Source: Ascarosepion bandense (Eukaryota > Mollusca > Cephalopoda > Sepiida > Sepiidae). From it: a stretch of DNA of 64,000 nt. Location: the NCBI GenBank assembly GCA_037127315.1, contig JBBBDQ010001684.1:5072501-5136500 (forward strand). The letters are read 5' to 3'. The translations under genes and the position numbers were made by a program. Positions 22,319-33,119 of this stretch are shown one piece after another. How positions within the stretch are numbered: position 1 is the stretch's first letter; each line of letters begins with the position of its first letter. The notes beneath the pieces are model-generated. The model was not told the DNA's origin, made no database searches, and saw only the letters and a list, made by a program, of their open reading frames with translations.

Positions 22319-22614
22319 CAAATTTGTCAAAATTTTCTGTTTGAATAGCCAGTATAGGGTGTTATCATTATTTACATTATTTACATTCAGTTTATTGTCC
22401 CCATCTTTGTTATTGTTGTTTCAAATTTTTTCTCTCTCACCTTTTTCAGGTTCATATTGATTCAGTAACCGTCAGGAAATTTTGAAGTAAAGCCTTCATT
22501 TAATCTACAGGGGAAGATTTTGGCAATTTACTAAGATTGGTCACTATGATCATCAATCAAGTTAGGCAGTATTTGTTGTATTATATAAGACATTTCCCAC
22601 ATCTCTAAAAATCA

Positions 22615-23050
22615 TTGCCACTATTCTTCTTCAATATGCCATGCCACTTCAGGATATTGACAATAATAGCTTTCCACAACTTCTTGTCTTTCTAGCTCAT
22701 AAAAAATACTGTGTTCTTGTTATCTCTCCCAAGCTTTGTTCTCTCATCTCTCATCATTAATTCAGGCTAACTAGAGAGGTTATACATTATTCTCCCCCTC
22801 TCTCTCTCTTGTCTTCAATCTGTTCTGTGAGTATTTAATTTTCCAAGTTCTCTTTCCTCATTATGTGCTATTAAAATTTCAACTATCTCTTCCTGATGTT
22901 AAGTACAAGTTGCCATTTTTTATTTTCTCTAATACTTTGACATTGCTTACATGTCTGGTCCATGTTATTCTCAGCATCCTTCTGTAGGACTACATTTCTG
23001 TTTCTTCAAATCTCTTCTTAAACAGTGAAGAGATGATCTAGTATTCATTG
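22615..23050 (-). pseudogene. GAA-tailed LINE, old RT C-terminal fragment
   Basis: Nucleotide similarity to the 20,427 copy is plain along the length (ttcttcaatatgcca at the 3' end, cagcatccttctgtaggac and tctggtccatgttattctc further in), but the frame is lost to many indels and a CT-rich expansion at about 22,795-22,812. Confidence 0.75.
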
Positions 23051-23304
23051 TCTTAGGCTACAGTGTCCAATTAGCATTGTGATATGAAGCAATAAAAAGA
23101 CATGAAAAATAAAGAAAATATATTAAAAATTAATAATGAAAAACTTAATGTTTTTTAAGAATTAGGTGGCATTTTTATGACAAAATATTGGGATGTTAAT
23201 TTAGTGATTATGTTTTATCAAAATTATATAAAAATAAATGTAAGTTAATTTCAAAATTATTATGTTTCGAAATTAATTACATGTAGCTATACTCTTGTGC
23301 GGGC

Positions 23305-23550
23305 ACCTAGCTGTGGTGTAATGGTTAGCAAGCTTGTCTTGCTTGAATCAGTGAGTAGTGAGTTCGATTCTCACTGGGTGTCCCTTACTTTCGGCCATGT
23401 GTCATGTCTAAGCTACGCTTAGAAAATCACCTTCCTCCAGGTTTGGGGGTTGGGTGCAGGGCTAACAACTCTGCCCCATAAAAAACAGTTTGTTACGGAA
23501 ACAGCAAAAATGCTGTCCTACACACCATTGGGTGTAACGGAAATGCATAT
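23305..23550 (+). mobile_element. tRNA-derived SINE, family 2, full length
   Basis: Head at 23,305-23,385 is tRNA-like: A box tggtgtaatggttagca and B box gagttcgattctcac, with acceptor-like ends ggcacct/gggtgtc. Then a linker (ctttcggccatgtg, ctaagctacgcttag) and the body tttgggggttgggtgc, ccccataaaaaacag, cacaccattgggtgta. A partial copy lies at 56,432-56,507. The 3' body is shared with the 5S-headed element at 6,797. It sits against the 3' side of a transposase fragment on the other strand. Confidence 0.88.
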
Positions 23551-23840
23551 TATACTCTTGTCCCAGTTGATTGAAACAAAACAATAATGTCTTCCTAGGA
23601 TCTTTCACACTTTCTCTGATTACATACATATCCTCTTTTTGCATTGTTTTTCTCTTCCCATCACATTTTCTTTTACATTTTGTACCGATGGATCCAGTTT
23701 ATTTCTTTGCCAGAAGGACATGATTGACAGGTGACAGACTGACACCAACAATATCTGTGATTTCTCTGTAAGGCTTGCCAATGTGTTTGTGCAGGGTTAC
23801 AATTCTCATATACTTCCTTAGAGTAACATCCATTACAGAC
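23551..23840 (-). pseudogene. Tc1-like transposase, N-terminal DNA-binding part
   Basis: From an ATG at about 23,833 on the minus strand: DVTLRKYMRIVTLHKH, GKPYREITDIVGVSLS, then after a stop TGSIGTKCKRKC and EDMYVIRESVKDPRKT. This is the paired-type helix-turn-helix region followed by the basic GRPRKTT-like linker of Tc1 transposases. Coding similarity stops near 23,560, where the SINE tail ends, so the catalytic domain is missing. Confidence 0.7.
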
Positions 23841-24129
23841 AATAACTATAGGACAACTAATCAACAGTCAAGACAGTAGTGTCTTGATGTGATAAAAATC
23901 CGATGTAATCACAGATGACGATATATATTTTAAAAGCTAAACAAATTTCATCTAATGCCCCAAAAATATATTCACATTACTGCACATTACTCTTAATGAT
24001 CTAATCTGAGAAAAAAAAAACAGAAATCGTTTACACCCTGTCACTCCAGTGGGTCTAAAACAGAACATATAGAGAAAGAAAGGAAATTAAAGCAGTTGTT
24101 TCAATTAATTTACAAAAAATGTACAAAGG
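23841..24129. other. Unassigned
   Basis: May include the terminal repeats of the Tc1-like and mariner remnants on either side, but I could not pair them. Confidence 0.35.
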
Positions 24130-25690
24130 ATATTAAAAAAACCAAGTTAATTTATTTAAATATTGTTTATTAAAAATGTAATTACTTTTAGTTTTAATGA
24201 CTACAGTTTAATGAGAAGGCAGATTTTCTTTTCAATGTTTAACGAAATCCAAATTTTTCTTGCAAAAAAAAGAAATGTTAGTTTACATCTTCTTTGTGAA
24301 TGTTCTGTCACTAATGAAATGTTTTAACAATCAAAAGAAATGAAAATTTGTAAAACTAAATGAGCAGAGAAGAAGGGGAAGAACCTCCCATCCTTTTTGT
24401 TTTGCAAAGTGAACCCTTGCATTATCATGCCAAATAATAATAACTTTATTATTTACCTAATCAAGATACTTTTGGCATGATCATTCATTTACTTGATCAA
24501 GTTACTGGCAAAAAAATCCCTGCAGTGGCATTTACACACTTCCTCACCAAGCTACGTGACACTTTCTTACTTTGTCACCAAACTATGTGACATTTATAAT
24601 CTTCCTCATCAAGCTATGTGACATTTATACTCTTCCTCACCAAGCTATGTGACATTTATACTCTTTCTCACCAAGCTATATGACATTTACACTCTTCCTC
24701 AAAAACTATGTGACATTTACACTTTTCCTCACCAAGCTATGTGACATTTACACTCTTCCTCGCCAAGCTATGTGACATTTACACTCTTCCTTGCCAAGCT
24801 ATGTGACATTTACACTCTTCCTCAAAAACTATCTGGCATTTACACTCTTCCTTGCCAAGCTATGTGACATTTACACTCTTCCTCACCAAGCTATGTGACA
24901 TTTACACTCTTCCTTGCCAAGCTACATGACACTTACATTTTCCTCCTCACTTTCTCTCTTGCCTCTTTTTTCTCACACATACATGTGAAGAAACCACATT
25001 TCTTTTCATCTTCATCTACAAGCAAGGAACTTTAACACTCATACATGCTGAGGAAAATTTATTTGTAACCACATGAAAATAAAAATATTTTATATTTTTA
25101 TATTTAAAAACCTTTCTCACCTTTTCCTTTGTTGTGTGTTGATTCAAATCCGCAACCATCCATCCATGTTCCAGTGACTGGTAATGAATGACATCTTTTA
25201 TATCATAAAGTGAGGAATTAGAAAAAGGAATACTGGTTTTAATATTGGCACTCATCACCTATTTTGTGATAACCATAGTTTTTCTTTTCATTTTTTTGTT
25301 GACAGGCAACAACAATTTTCATCATCTATAATAATGTCATGTAAAAATGAATGATTGGTGTTCCTGGTAAAAAAAACGCTAAAGATGATGGAATATTGTC
25401 ACTGTGTTTGGTTCTCAAGTAAATGCTCACAAGCAATCAAAGTTCCTTCTTTTCAACTTTTTCTAATTCTCTTAAGATGTCTGTACATCATAGTTGAACA
25501 TTAGACATTAAGGTTTTGCAAGAAAGTTCTGGTGCTTTGATATGGATTCAATTCTATAGACTAATTCAGAATTCCTTCATTTGGAGTTGGCAATCTTCCA
25601 AAGTGAGGATTGTTGGATATGTCACAGTTGTCATATTTTAATCTTTAAAAGTTCTACTGACAAGCCTTCATTGTATCTGAATACACTGCA
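24130..25690 (-). pseudogene. Mariner transposase pseudogene (Hsmar1/SETMAR-like), interrupted by a minisatellite
   Basis: Minus strand, in order: PHFGRLPTPNEGILN and LNPYQSTRTFLQNLNV (about 25,510-25,640, helix-turn-helix half), MYRHLKRIRKS, then FLHDIIIDDENCC at about 25,290-25,350 where mariners have the first catalytic aspartate (ITGDEKW), IIIWHDNARVHFAKQKGW at about 24,385-24,440 with the second catalytic aspartate, EVLPLLL, and FCKKNLDFVKH with LPSH near 24,190-24,260 at the C-terminus. The third aspartate motif (SPDxxPxD) is lost. Between the first and second aspartate regions lies the 31-bp minisatellite. Stops and frame changes make it inactive. Confidence 0.7.
24537..24935 (+). repeat. 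Minisatellite, ~31-bp unit, about 13 copies
   Basis: Unit: accaagctatgtgacattta plus cactcttcctc. Variant units have ttgccaag or aaaaact in place of accaag. It sits inside the mariner pseudogene. Confidence 0.93.
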
Positions 25691-25802
25691 GTACGGCACT
25701 TTCAGAATTCTTATGGGAAGAAGTGGTGATTATTTTGATCTTAAAAATGATCCTCCATGTTGGACTTTTGTGTTCGGTTCACAACATTTCTTATAAGTTG
25801 AT

Positions 25803-26110
25803 GTCAGTCAGTCAGTTAAGTGCCATACATGATACACGCTTTGGGTAACCATGTCTCAAAAGAGACATGACTGACTGGACAGAAGATTATCCCACAGTAG
25901 GTTGCCATTGCTTTCTGCTGTAGATTGGTTGCCAGCCAAGGCTATAGAACCCAATCTGTCCTGTTATTTAACTCATAACTGGAGGGAAGAGATGGATTAA
26001 TTCCTTTCTCAAGGGTATTTGTGCAGAAGTGAATGCAAGGAATTCAACTTGAATTCGAACTTGGCTCCCCGATTTATCGTTCCGAGTCAACATCTATTGC
26101 ACCACAAATG
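25803..26110 (-). mobile_element. tRNA-derived SINE, family 1, full length
   Basis: Minus strand from 26,110: A box (degraded to tggtgcaatagatg), B box gagttcgaattc-like (aagttcgaattcaag), body through ccagttatgagttaaat, ttggctggcaaccaa, and the far 3' phrases catgtctcttttgagac and cttaactgactgac. It separates two mariner-like fragments. Confidence 0.88.
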
Positions 26111-26149
26111 AAGAAACTAAATTCTTTCTTTGCGAGTTCTTCCAATTAA

Positions 26150-26310
26150 CATTACATGTTTGTGGGCAGTTAACCTTGACACCTTAAATTTTGAATTGTA
26201 TTTCTAGTGCTTTGTCATGGATCTGATTCAATAAACTCTTTTAAAATTTCTTTATTCAGAGGAACTCATCATCCAAAGCAGAGTTTGTCACAATCGAACA
26301 TTTTGAAAAA
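26150..26310 (-). pseudogene. Mariner transposase N-terminal fragment, second copy
   Basis: Matches 25,510-25,640: minus-strand reading PLNKEILKEFIESDP then QST and NTIQNLRCQG aligns with the PTPNEGILN ... YQSTRTFLQNLNV block. Too short to say whether it is a duplication of the same copy or an independent insertion. Confidence 0.55.
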
Positions 26311-26324
26311 GTTTTAATTGCAGC

Positions 26325-26932
26325 ATTTGTACTTTACTGCATTTGTATATGCCACAGAAATATTTGTAAATGCTTCTGTAAACTCTATGTACTTTACTGC
26401 ATTTGTATATGCCGCAGAAATATTTGTAAATGCTTCTGTAAACTCTATGTACTTTACTGCATTTGTATATGCCACAGAAATATTTGTAAATGCTTCTGTA
26501 AACTCTATGTAATTTAATGCATTTGTAAATGCCACAGAAATATTTGTAAATGCTTCTGTAAACTCTATGTACTTTACTGCATTTGTATATGCCACAGAAA
26601 TATTTGTAAATGCTTCTGTAAACTCTATGTACTTTACTGCATTTGTATATGCCACAGAAATATTTGTAAATGCTTCTGTAAACTCTATGTACTTTACTGC
26701 ATTTGTATATGCCACAGAAATATTTGTAAATGCTTCTGTAAACTCTATGTACTTTACTGCATTTGTAAATGCCACAGAAATATTTGTAAATGCTTCTGTA
26801 AACTCTTTGTACTTTAATGCATTTGTATATGCCGCAGAAATATTTGTAAATGCTTCTGTAAACTCTATGTACTTTACTGCATTTGTATATGCTGCAGAAA
26901 TATTTTTAAATGCTTCTGTAGCTGTAATACAC
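26325..26932 (+). repeat. Minisatellite, 60-bp unit, ten copies
   Basis: Exact 60-bp period (actttactgcatttgtatat, gccacagaaatatttgtaaa, tgcttctgtaaactctatgt). Because 60 is divisible by three, open frames run through on both strands; they are a by-product of the period. Units differ by zero to four bases. Confidence 0.97.
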
Positions 26933-28119
26933 TTTTAAACTTCATGGCAAAACTGTTGCTTTTTAATGTTATAATCCTCTGTTTGGTTAAACTCTTAAAT
27001 GTGCTGTAAAAGACACACTGTAAAAGACACACAGTCAGAAAGTAGAGATCATAGACTAATTGTCAACAATGCTTCCTTTTATTAAACATTCCAAATACCA
27101 TAAAGCTTACACACTATAAGGTAGCTAATCATATGATAGTGTTTTAATGTAGGGAATATACTCTTGCTATTGTGGGTTATGTTTGGCTTTGATATTTTTG
27201 ATCATCAATACTTCAGCTGTCCTATTAAAATGCTCATAAATTTAAACAAAATCTCATCACATATACATAAGGAAGCTGGCTCAATACATATTTGATTTCG
27301 GAACAAGTAACAATCACCTGTTGGATATAAATACTTTCAATTATATACCTGTCTGCTGAGGAGGCTAGATAATCCATGTTGAAGACATGCACTTAAGTGC
27401 ATTTATATTTATTTCACACTCATAGAATCAACTTGTGATTTATACTGCAGCTATGCTGAGTGAACTTGAGCTACATATTCTGGAAGCTTATAATCTGGCA
27501 TAATCAATAATTGAACAAGACCAGCATGGTTAAACCCTCAGTCACAATGACTTGTGATTTTATGATAGAACAACTATTGATGGCTTCCAAACTGCTTCAT
27601 CTCTCATGGCTTGGTTTCAACTTGTGACTTGATTTTCAGGCAAAAAGAAATGTTTTTTCAAAATCCAGCCAAGTCATTATTTTTTATTAATTTTTTTATC
27701 AAATTATATATTTCTAAAAAGGCTGCTTTATTTTTGAAAGATTTTTTAATTTGTGCCTTTAATTTTTTAGCTGTCAGACATTAATCATAGCATAATGAAA
27801 GTTGTAAATGAAAAATTGACATTTTAAGTAATTCTTATATTCTAATGACTATTCTGAGACTATATTTTTTGCATCTGAAACCAAAATTGAAATTTCAGAG
27901 ATTATTGTATACCTTTCAATTTGAATATTATACTAACCACAACATTTTAACTTTTGTACCATCCAGTCAGTCATTGTAGTCACTGATATTTTCAGAATTT
28001 TAACTTACACCATTCCATTCTATTTGCCTGTTAATACACCCCCGACCATCTAATTTGTGTCTTTGCTGGAACAAGTGCATATGACTTTTCTGCCATAAGT
28101 GACTTACAACAAATAATAT
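26933..28119. other. Unassigned AT-rich sequence
   Basis: About 1.2 kb with no recognisable repeat, ORF or motif by eye. Confidence 0.45.
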
Positions 28120-28330
28120 CGTAAATCCCCTCCCCTGTATAATCTTCACTTTCTCGCCACCCATGTATCTGTCATTGCACCTGCTTTCTCAGCTTTCTAT
28201 TGTTCCTTTCTAACTAGCTTGTACTCCTCACTCTTTTCTAATTAATCTTTTTACATTTATGTAACCCCCTGCACATCAGTGGCGTTTCTGCCTTGCTCGG
28301 GGTGAAATGATAAAAAAAACAAAAAAAAAA
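28120..28330 (+). mobile_element. Jockey-like LINE 3' end
   Basis: Ends with taaccccctgcacatcagtg, ccttgctcggggtgaaatga and an A-rich tail, matching the 3' ends at 17,346 (minus) and 43,640 (plus). Only the 3' UTR is present. Confidence 0.75.
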
Positions 28331-28487
28331 ATTTGTAAAAAGTAGAGTAAATAGTTTGCATGTATCAATACCTCTATTATTCGTTATAAAAGTATATTAA
28401 TGTGAGATTAGTGTATAGAGTTCAACGGTTGTTCTGTCCAAATGGCTTTTAGATACTCTAGTTACATGTTTTTGTTTTCTTTATAAT

Positions 28488-28546
28488 CATTTGACCCCAG
28501 ACAAGACATTTGACCCCAGACAAGACATTTGACCCCAGACAAGACA
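28488..28546 (+). repeat. Short tandem repeat, 19-bp unit, three copies
   Basis: atttgaccccagacaagac repeated three times without change. Confidence 0.95.
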
Positions 28547-28689
28547 ATCATCCACTAAAATGTCAGAGGTTACTGAGTGTTAGAGAATATGAGAAAAAAT
28601 ATTTTTAATGAGTGAGGACAAGAAAAGAACAAGACTTAAGAAGACAGACAATAAGTTAATAAATTAAGTTGAAAGGTGACAAAGAAAGC

Positions 28690-29075
28690 AACAAGATGTA
28701 AGAGAAGAAACTGTGAGCATAGAATCTAGCCATTTCAATAGTAAATTGATGAGACTTTGTCTCTAGTACTGCACTTAAAATCATAAAGTCTAGGTATCAT
28801 AGATGAAAATTTCGTCTGAACAATTATGAAAGTATTTGTAGAAAGGGCAAAGGGAAGCTACATTACAGTGGTGGGAAAGTGACTGAAGCCAAGATGCCAG
28901 GTCATGACCAATAACACTGCAGATTCTTCTGGATTTTATCAAGAATCTCTAAATATATACCGGGATCTCTGTACTATATGTTGTAGCAATATTCAAAGCA
29001 TGGCTGAATAGTAAACATTTAAATATGTAAAATAGATTCTGGTAAGAAAAAATATCTAAGACAACACAGAAGCAG
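28690..29075 (-). pseudogene. Jockey-like LINE, RT C-terminal fragment
   Basis: Minus strand across frames: IYLEILDKIQ near 28,940-28,975, then FPLPFLQIL and the LYDFKCSTR region; closest to the copy at 37,441-37,940, which has the same IYLEILDKIQRRIC phrase. Confidence 0.6.
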
Positions 29076-29129
29076 GGTAGACTGGGCTGTTTAGTATACT
29101 AGAAAAAAATATTTTTTCTATTTAATTTG

Positions 29130-29265
29130 TCTGTGGTCAGTTATGGCTCTCCATTACTTCCTATCCTTTTTCACAGTTAGGAAGACTTGTCTTTTCCCCA
29201 TGTTTTCCAATCTCTGTTCTGCCATTCATTTACACAAGCTAATTAGGTTAAGGTATATTATGGTG
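29130..29265 (-). pseudogene. Possible GAA-tailed LINE 3' fragment
   Basis: Weak similarity to the 3' end of the family (ttatggctctccattacttc, gttctgccattcattt, aagctaattaggt). No frame survives. Confidence 0.4.
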
Positions 29266-29299
29266 CCCTCCAACGAGGAATGAACTCTGTGTGACTTAC

Positions 29300-29620
29300 C
29301 TGGGTGACTTCTAAAGAGCAGTTTAATGAGCAGTTATGAGCAGTTAATGACATCAGTTAATGAGAGACGTTAACGACAGCTACTAGTCAGGCAGTGTAAT
29401 AATATCTTTGGACTTACTTATTTCTATATTACTTATTATTAACGCTTTCTTTGATTATCTTGTTTCTTGTTATACTAATACACTGTTTTGAACCTACCAT
29501 CTTGTTCCTTTTCTTACTTCCAGAACAAACTGATCACTACAATTTTGTGGCCAAGTTTTGCCACAACTCCACAACAAATTGGCAACAAAGATTCACAAAA
29601 GGGTATTTGTTGCTTTCCAC
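29300..29620 (+). mobile_element. LTR/leader-like dispersed repeat, copy 1
   Basis: Inverted relative of 39,060-39,350. Shared wording: cagctactagtcaggca, ttggacttacttatttctat, cttgttatactaatacactg, ttttgaacctacc, and the ending acaaattggcaacaaagatt. The last phrase (aattggcgacgaagat in the other copy) resembles the leader just after the 5' LTR of many Ty3/gypsy elements, so this may be an LTR end plus leader. Confidence 0.55.
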
Positions 29621-30489
29621 TGTTCTTCTTGCCCTCAATAAAGACTTTGTATTCTATATTTTTCATTTGATTCTCTCATAAAATGAATATAATTTTCAAT
29701 CTCTTCTACTGTGAGCATTTTTTGCTTTGATTTTTATATAGCTTTCTTTTTTAAACTTTGGTTTGTACTTAATTTTTGGAAGGATGTCTCCAGACTTTTC
29801 CTGCATATAAGACTTATATTAAATTTTTCGGAAATAATGAACATTTTTCGAATACTAAAAAAACTGAAAATAAAGTTTTCTGATTTATTTTTTAAATTAG
29901 TGAAGTAATGATTTTAGACAATTGATAAAGCTCAGATCAGTATCATTGTCAGAGAAGCCAGGAAGACACAGATATCTATTTAATTTTCAGACAAAAAGAA
30001 AAATGTGAAGAGTATGATAAAGTATCCAGTCCACTATAGCATTGTGGATGTCAAGACTTTCATTATTTAATTGTATGCGGAATCCCTTTGTTTTGACTAG
30101 TTTTCTATAGAACTGCATCTGTCTTAGACAATTCAATATGTTTCTAAGGTTTTATTTTTCTATTTACATATATTATTTTATGTTTCTTTGCTTACAAGAA
30201 ACACTTTTTCATATTCTTTCAGGTCTTCAAATTAAATTGAAAAGTCTGAAGAATGGCTTTAAAATTTTATGATACAAAACAAGAAAGCAAACAAAAAAGT
30301 GAAGATTCTGATCTAAAACTTTTTAGTAAAGAAACTTCATCTCAACGAATGAAAAATTATTTTGTTTGTAATATTCAGTTTTGTGCTCTAAAAAATGGGT
30401 CAAGGCATTAGTCACTAAAATGTGTGTTAATGTATTTTAGAAGTAGATTAATTTACATTCAGGCTAATGTCCTCATATTATTATTTCTT
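29621..30489. other. Unassigned AT-rich sequence
   Basis: No protein or repeat recognised. Confidence 0.45.
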
Positions 30490-31106
30490 TTTTTTTCACT
30501 AAAGTTCAACTAAATTCAAGACTCAGGAGCATATGAATGTAACAGGACATGTTAGGTATGAAGAGAAGTTTATGAGAAGGAGGATAGATAATAATGATTG
30601 ACCTTTGACTTGAAGTGGTTAAGATTAGTATACAGAGAAGCATCCACATGGAAAGCTGTTCCACCAAGTAGCAGTTTTTGGAAAAAAAGCTCTTCAAGTA
30701 GAATTCGCTCCCTACTTTTGGAATATGAAGGAAGAGAGGGTGATTTGATTTCGTAGACATAGCTATAAAGGTCTGAACAGACAGTATGAAAATTCATCTG
30801 ATCATTTATTATAGAAATGGCAGTAGTGATAGGCTTGTGTCTGCACGTAAAGATAAACCATCTTTAACAAAATTGCGAAAATCATTTTGAATTCTACAAA
30901 GGCTGGAAAGTGATGATTGTGTCTCTTCCAGTTGAAATATGGTTGAAATACTATGCAAAGATAAAACATGTCAGATAAAGTCATGGTCTTTCTGAAACAT
31001 TAGAACGAACAGACTATTTTCCCACCATCTTTAACAATACATCATATATATGAGTTTCTCTTTGAGGTCTGTGTTATGAGGATGCATTTATATACAAAAA
31101 TAATAT
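30490..31106 (-). pseudogene. Jockey-like LINE, RT C-terminal part (downstream half of a split copy)
   Basis: Minus strand: degenerate thumb region near 30,800-30,980, then ILLEELFFQKLLLGGTAFHV and NLNHFKSKVNHYYLSS at about 30,590-30,715, equivalent to the FFPRTxTLWN and NLFKSRVNRYL phrases of the family. The upstream half is at 31,790-32,330, across the LTR-like insertion. Confidence 0.65.
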
Positions 31107-31758
31107 TAATAATGTCTAAAAAGTTGTAGTAAGGGACTCTATTGAGTCCTACTTGTTATTACAAAAAGTTTTAATTCATGAAGTAGTCGTAAAAATAAGG
31201 AAATTATAAATAGAACATTTGGAAGATGCTAGAATGTCTGAGAGAATTTGAGTAAAATCTAAAGAATTTTAAAGGATTCTAGAATATGCGAATTAGGTGT
31301 TAGCCCCTATAAAAATGTTTTAGGAAGAGAGTAGTTAGTTGTTAATAGGATTTGCAGACCTTATTAACTCCGGCCCAATTCATGGATCTGTGCATCCCGC
31401 TGAAAGAATCTCTAAAAAAGTTACCAACCAACTAAAACCTGAAAGAGAACCTTATGGAACTATATGGGTAAATAGATATTTTTGACTCTTTCATTACCCA
31501 AACTTATAATTATTCTTTGTGTACACATTTGAGGATTTCCAAAAAGTATAGTACTTAAACTTTTTTGCTATCTTAACTGGGTAAAGATATTTGACACCTT
31601 CCTCCCCTTCGTAACACTTTGTGGTTTTTTTGAATGCAAATACTGTATATTTGTAAATATTTTTATTTAATGTTTTGGTAAATTAAATATTTGTTTGTGA
31701 TTTATCTCTGAGTTTTAGTTAATCAAAAATCTTTTTTTGTTACACTTAACACATAACA
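31107..31758 (+). mobile_element. Solo-LTR-like dispersed repeat, copy 2
   Basis: Same ends as 2,986-3,659 (taataatgtctaaaaagttg to cacttaacacataaca), same order throughout, and the ctataaaaat TATA-like box near 31,307. It lies between two parts of a LINE copy running in the opposite direction, as expected of an insertion. Confidence 0.65.
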
Positions 31759-31789
31759 GTCTTGAGTAAACTTGAGACTCAATAGATCT

Positions 31790-32330
31790 TTAAATGATCA
31801 TTCATTATAACTGGAGAAAACATCAAGTTCTTATTAGTGATGAGAAAATGACACCGGCTTGGATTTTGTAGGGCTGAAATCTACAATCCAGTTCCCAATC
31901 CAGCTGCAAGTCTTTGATCAACTTGATTTGTATGTCCACAACTGTAGTATCCTCTGCATAGATTCTTAGGTAGGTCATTAATTGATCCTCTGAATTTTCA
32001 GCCTTGTGCCAAGTTAAGATAAGCAGAGCAAATAAGTGCCTTGTTTCAGAACAATAAGTAGCAAGCTTGTCTCACAAGACACTGCTATTGTGATTAACGT
32101 GATATTCACTTGGTGCTCCGAATTTGTAACCTTGTACCAGAGAAAGAAGCCTATTAAAGGTCCAAAATATTCCAGATTGGTGATAAAGTGCATTTTTTCC
32201 ACAGACAACAAAGTAAAAAGACCAGACGTTTTGCAAGAGTGTCTCTCTCATGAATATAAATTCATTTTTTTTACACTATTGATTGTATGTAATGATAAAA
32301 ATGATCCTTTATCGTCCATTTGATTGTGTC
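31790..32330 (-). pseudogene. Jockey-like LINE, RT palm region (upstream half of a split copy)
   Basis: Minus strand: YLRIYAEDTTVVD at about 31,930-31,970 is the catalytic YADDTT block with the second D changed to E in order YAED, followed by LIKDLQLDWELDC. Further upstream are pieces of the palm (LVQGYKFGAPSEYHVN near 32,100-32,150). The altered catalytic motif and broken frames show it is dead. Confidence 0.6.
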
Positions 32331-32511
32331 TGCTGTCTGAAGCCAAACCAAGCAAATATCATGCATATAAATGATTATTGGTACTTGGAACGATGAAAGT
32401 CTTTTATTTCATCTTTCCCTCTCTATATTTATCTTATGTTTCTTTTTCTCTCTCTCTCAATTTCTATAATTTCTCTTTCTAAATGACCGAATAAAAAAAT
32501 GGAATATTCAA

Positions 32512-32547
<36 letters not shown>

Positions 32548-32994
32548 GGGAGGGTAGAGTAGAGAAATTCAAAGAGAGAGGGAGAGAGGTGGTAGAGAAA
32601 TTCAGTGGGAGTGAGGGAGCAAAAGAGAAGGGGAAACGGAGAGATTTAAAAAGAGTGAGGAATTGAGAGAAACCAAGGCAGAATGATAAGAAACTAAATG
32701 AGAGGAGATGAGGAGATTTAAAGTGAAAAACGAAAAGAGTAAAAAATAAAAAAATTGAGACAGAGGTAAAAAATAAAAGAGAGTGAGGGTTGTTGTCGTT
32801 GTTGTTGTTGTTGGTGGTGTTGGTGGTAGTAGTGGTGGTGGTGGTGGTAGTGGTTATGTCAAACAGTATTTCTACGTTATCAAAATTTCTGTAAAACTGA
32901 ACAATTCATTGTTGATTAAATTCGTTAATGAAACAAAATCCAGATTCGAAAAGATTAGACAAGTTCGAAAAAGAGAAGACTGAACAAAAGAAAC

Positions 32995-33053
<59 letters not shown>

Positions 33054-33060
33054 CTGTGTG
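32331..33060. repeat. Low-complexity purine-rich tract with (GA)n and (GTT/GGT)n
   Basis: GA runs at about 32,516-32,543 and 32,997-33,050, a GTT/GGT-rich stretch at about 32,787-32,853, and GA-rich sequence between them. Short open frames here are compositional. Confidence 0.85.
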
Positions 33061-33119
33061 TAAATCGTTTGTTTTACATTTACAAAATATACATTCATGT
33101 ATAGAAAAATTATTATTAT

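Noticed and set aside
23305..23385. Functional tRNA gene
   Set aside because: A and B boxes are present but the head runs straight into a SINE body and the cloverleaf is imperfect.
26314..26775. 153-codon repeat protein on the minus strand of the 60-bp minisatellite
   Set aside because: Period divisible by three makes both strands open; no support for a gene.
24537..26932. CRISPR-like arrays (regular repeats at 24.5 and 26.3 kb)
   Set aside because: Direct tandem repeats without unique spacers, in eukaryotic DNA.
2986..31758. The two 650-670-bp repeats as the paired LTRs of one retrotransposon
   Set aside because: 28 kb apart with unrelated, mixed-orientation elements between them; solo copies fit better.
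32783..32983. Valine/glycine-rich ORF
   Set aside because: Translation of a GTT/GGT-rich tract.
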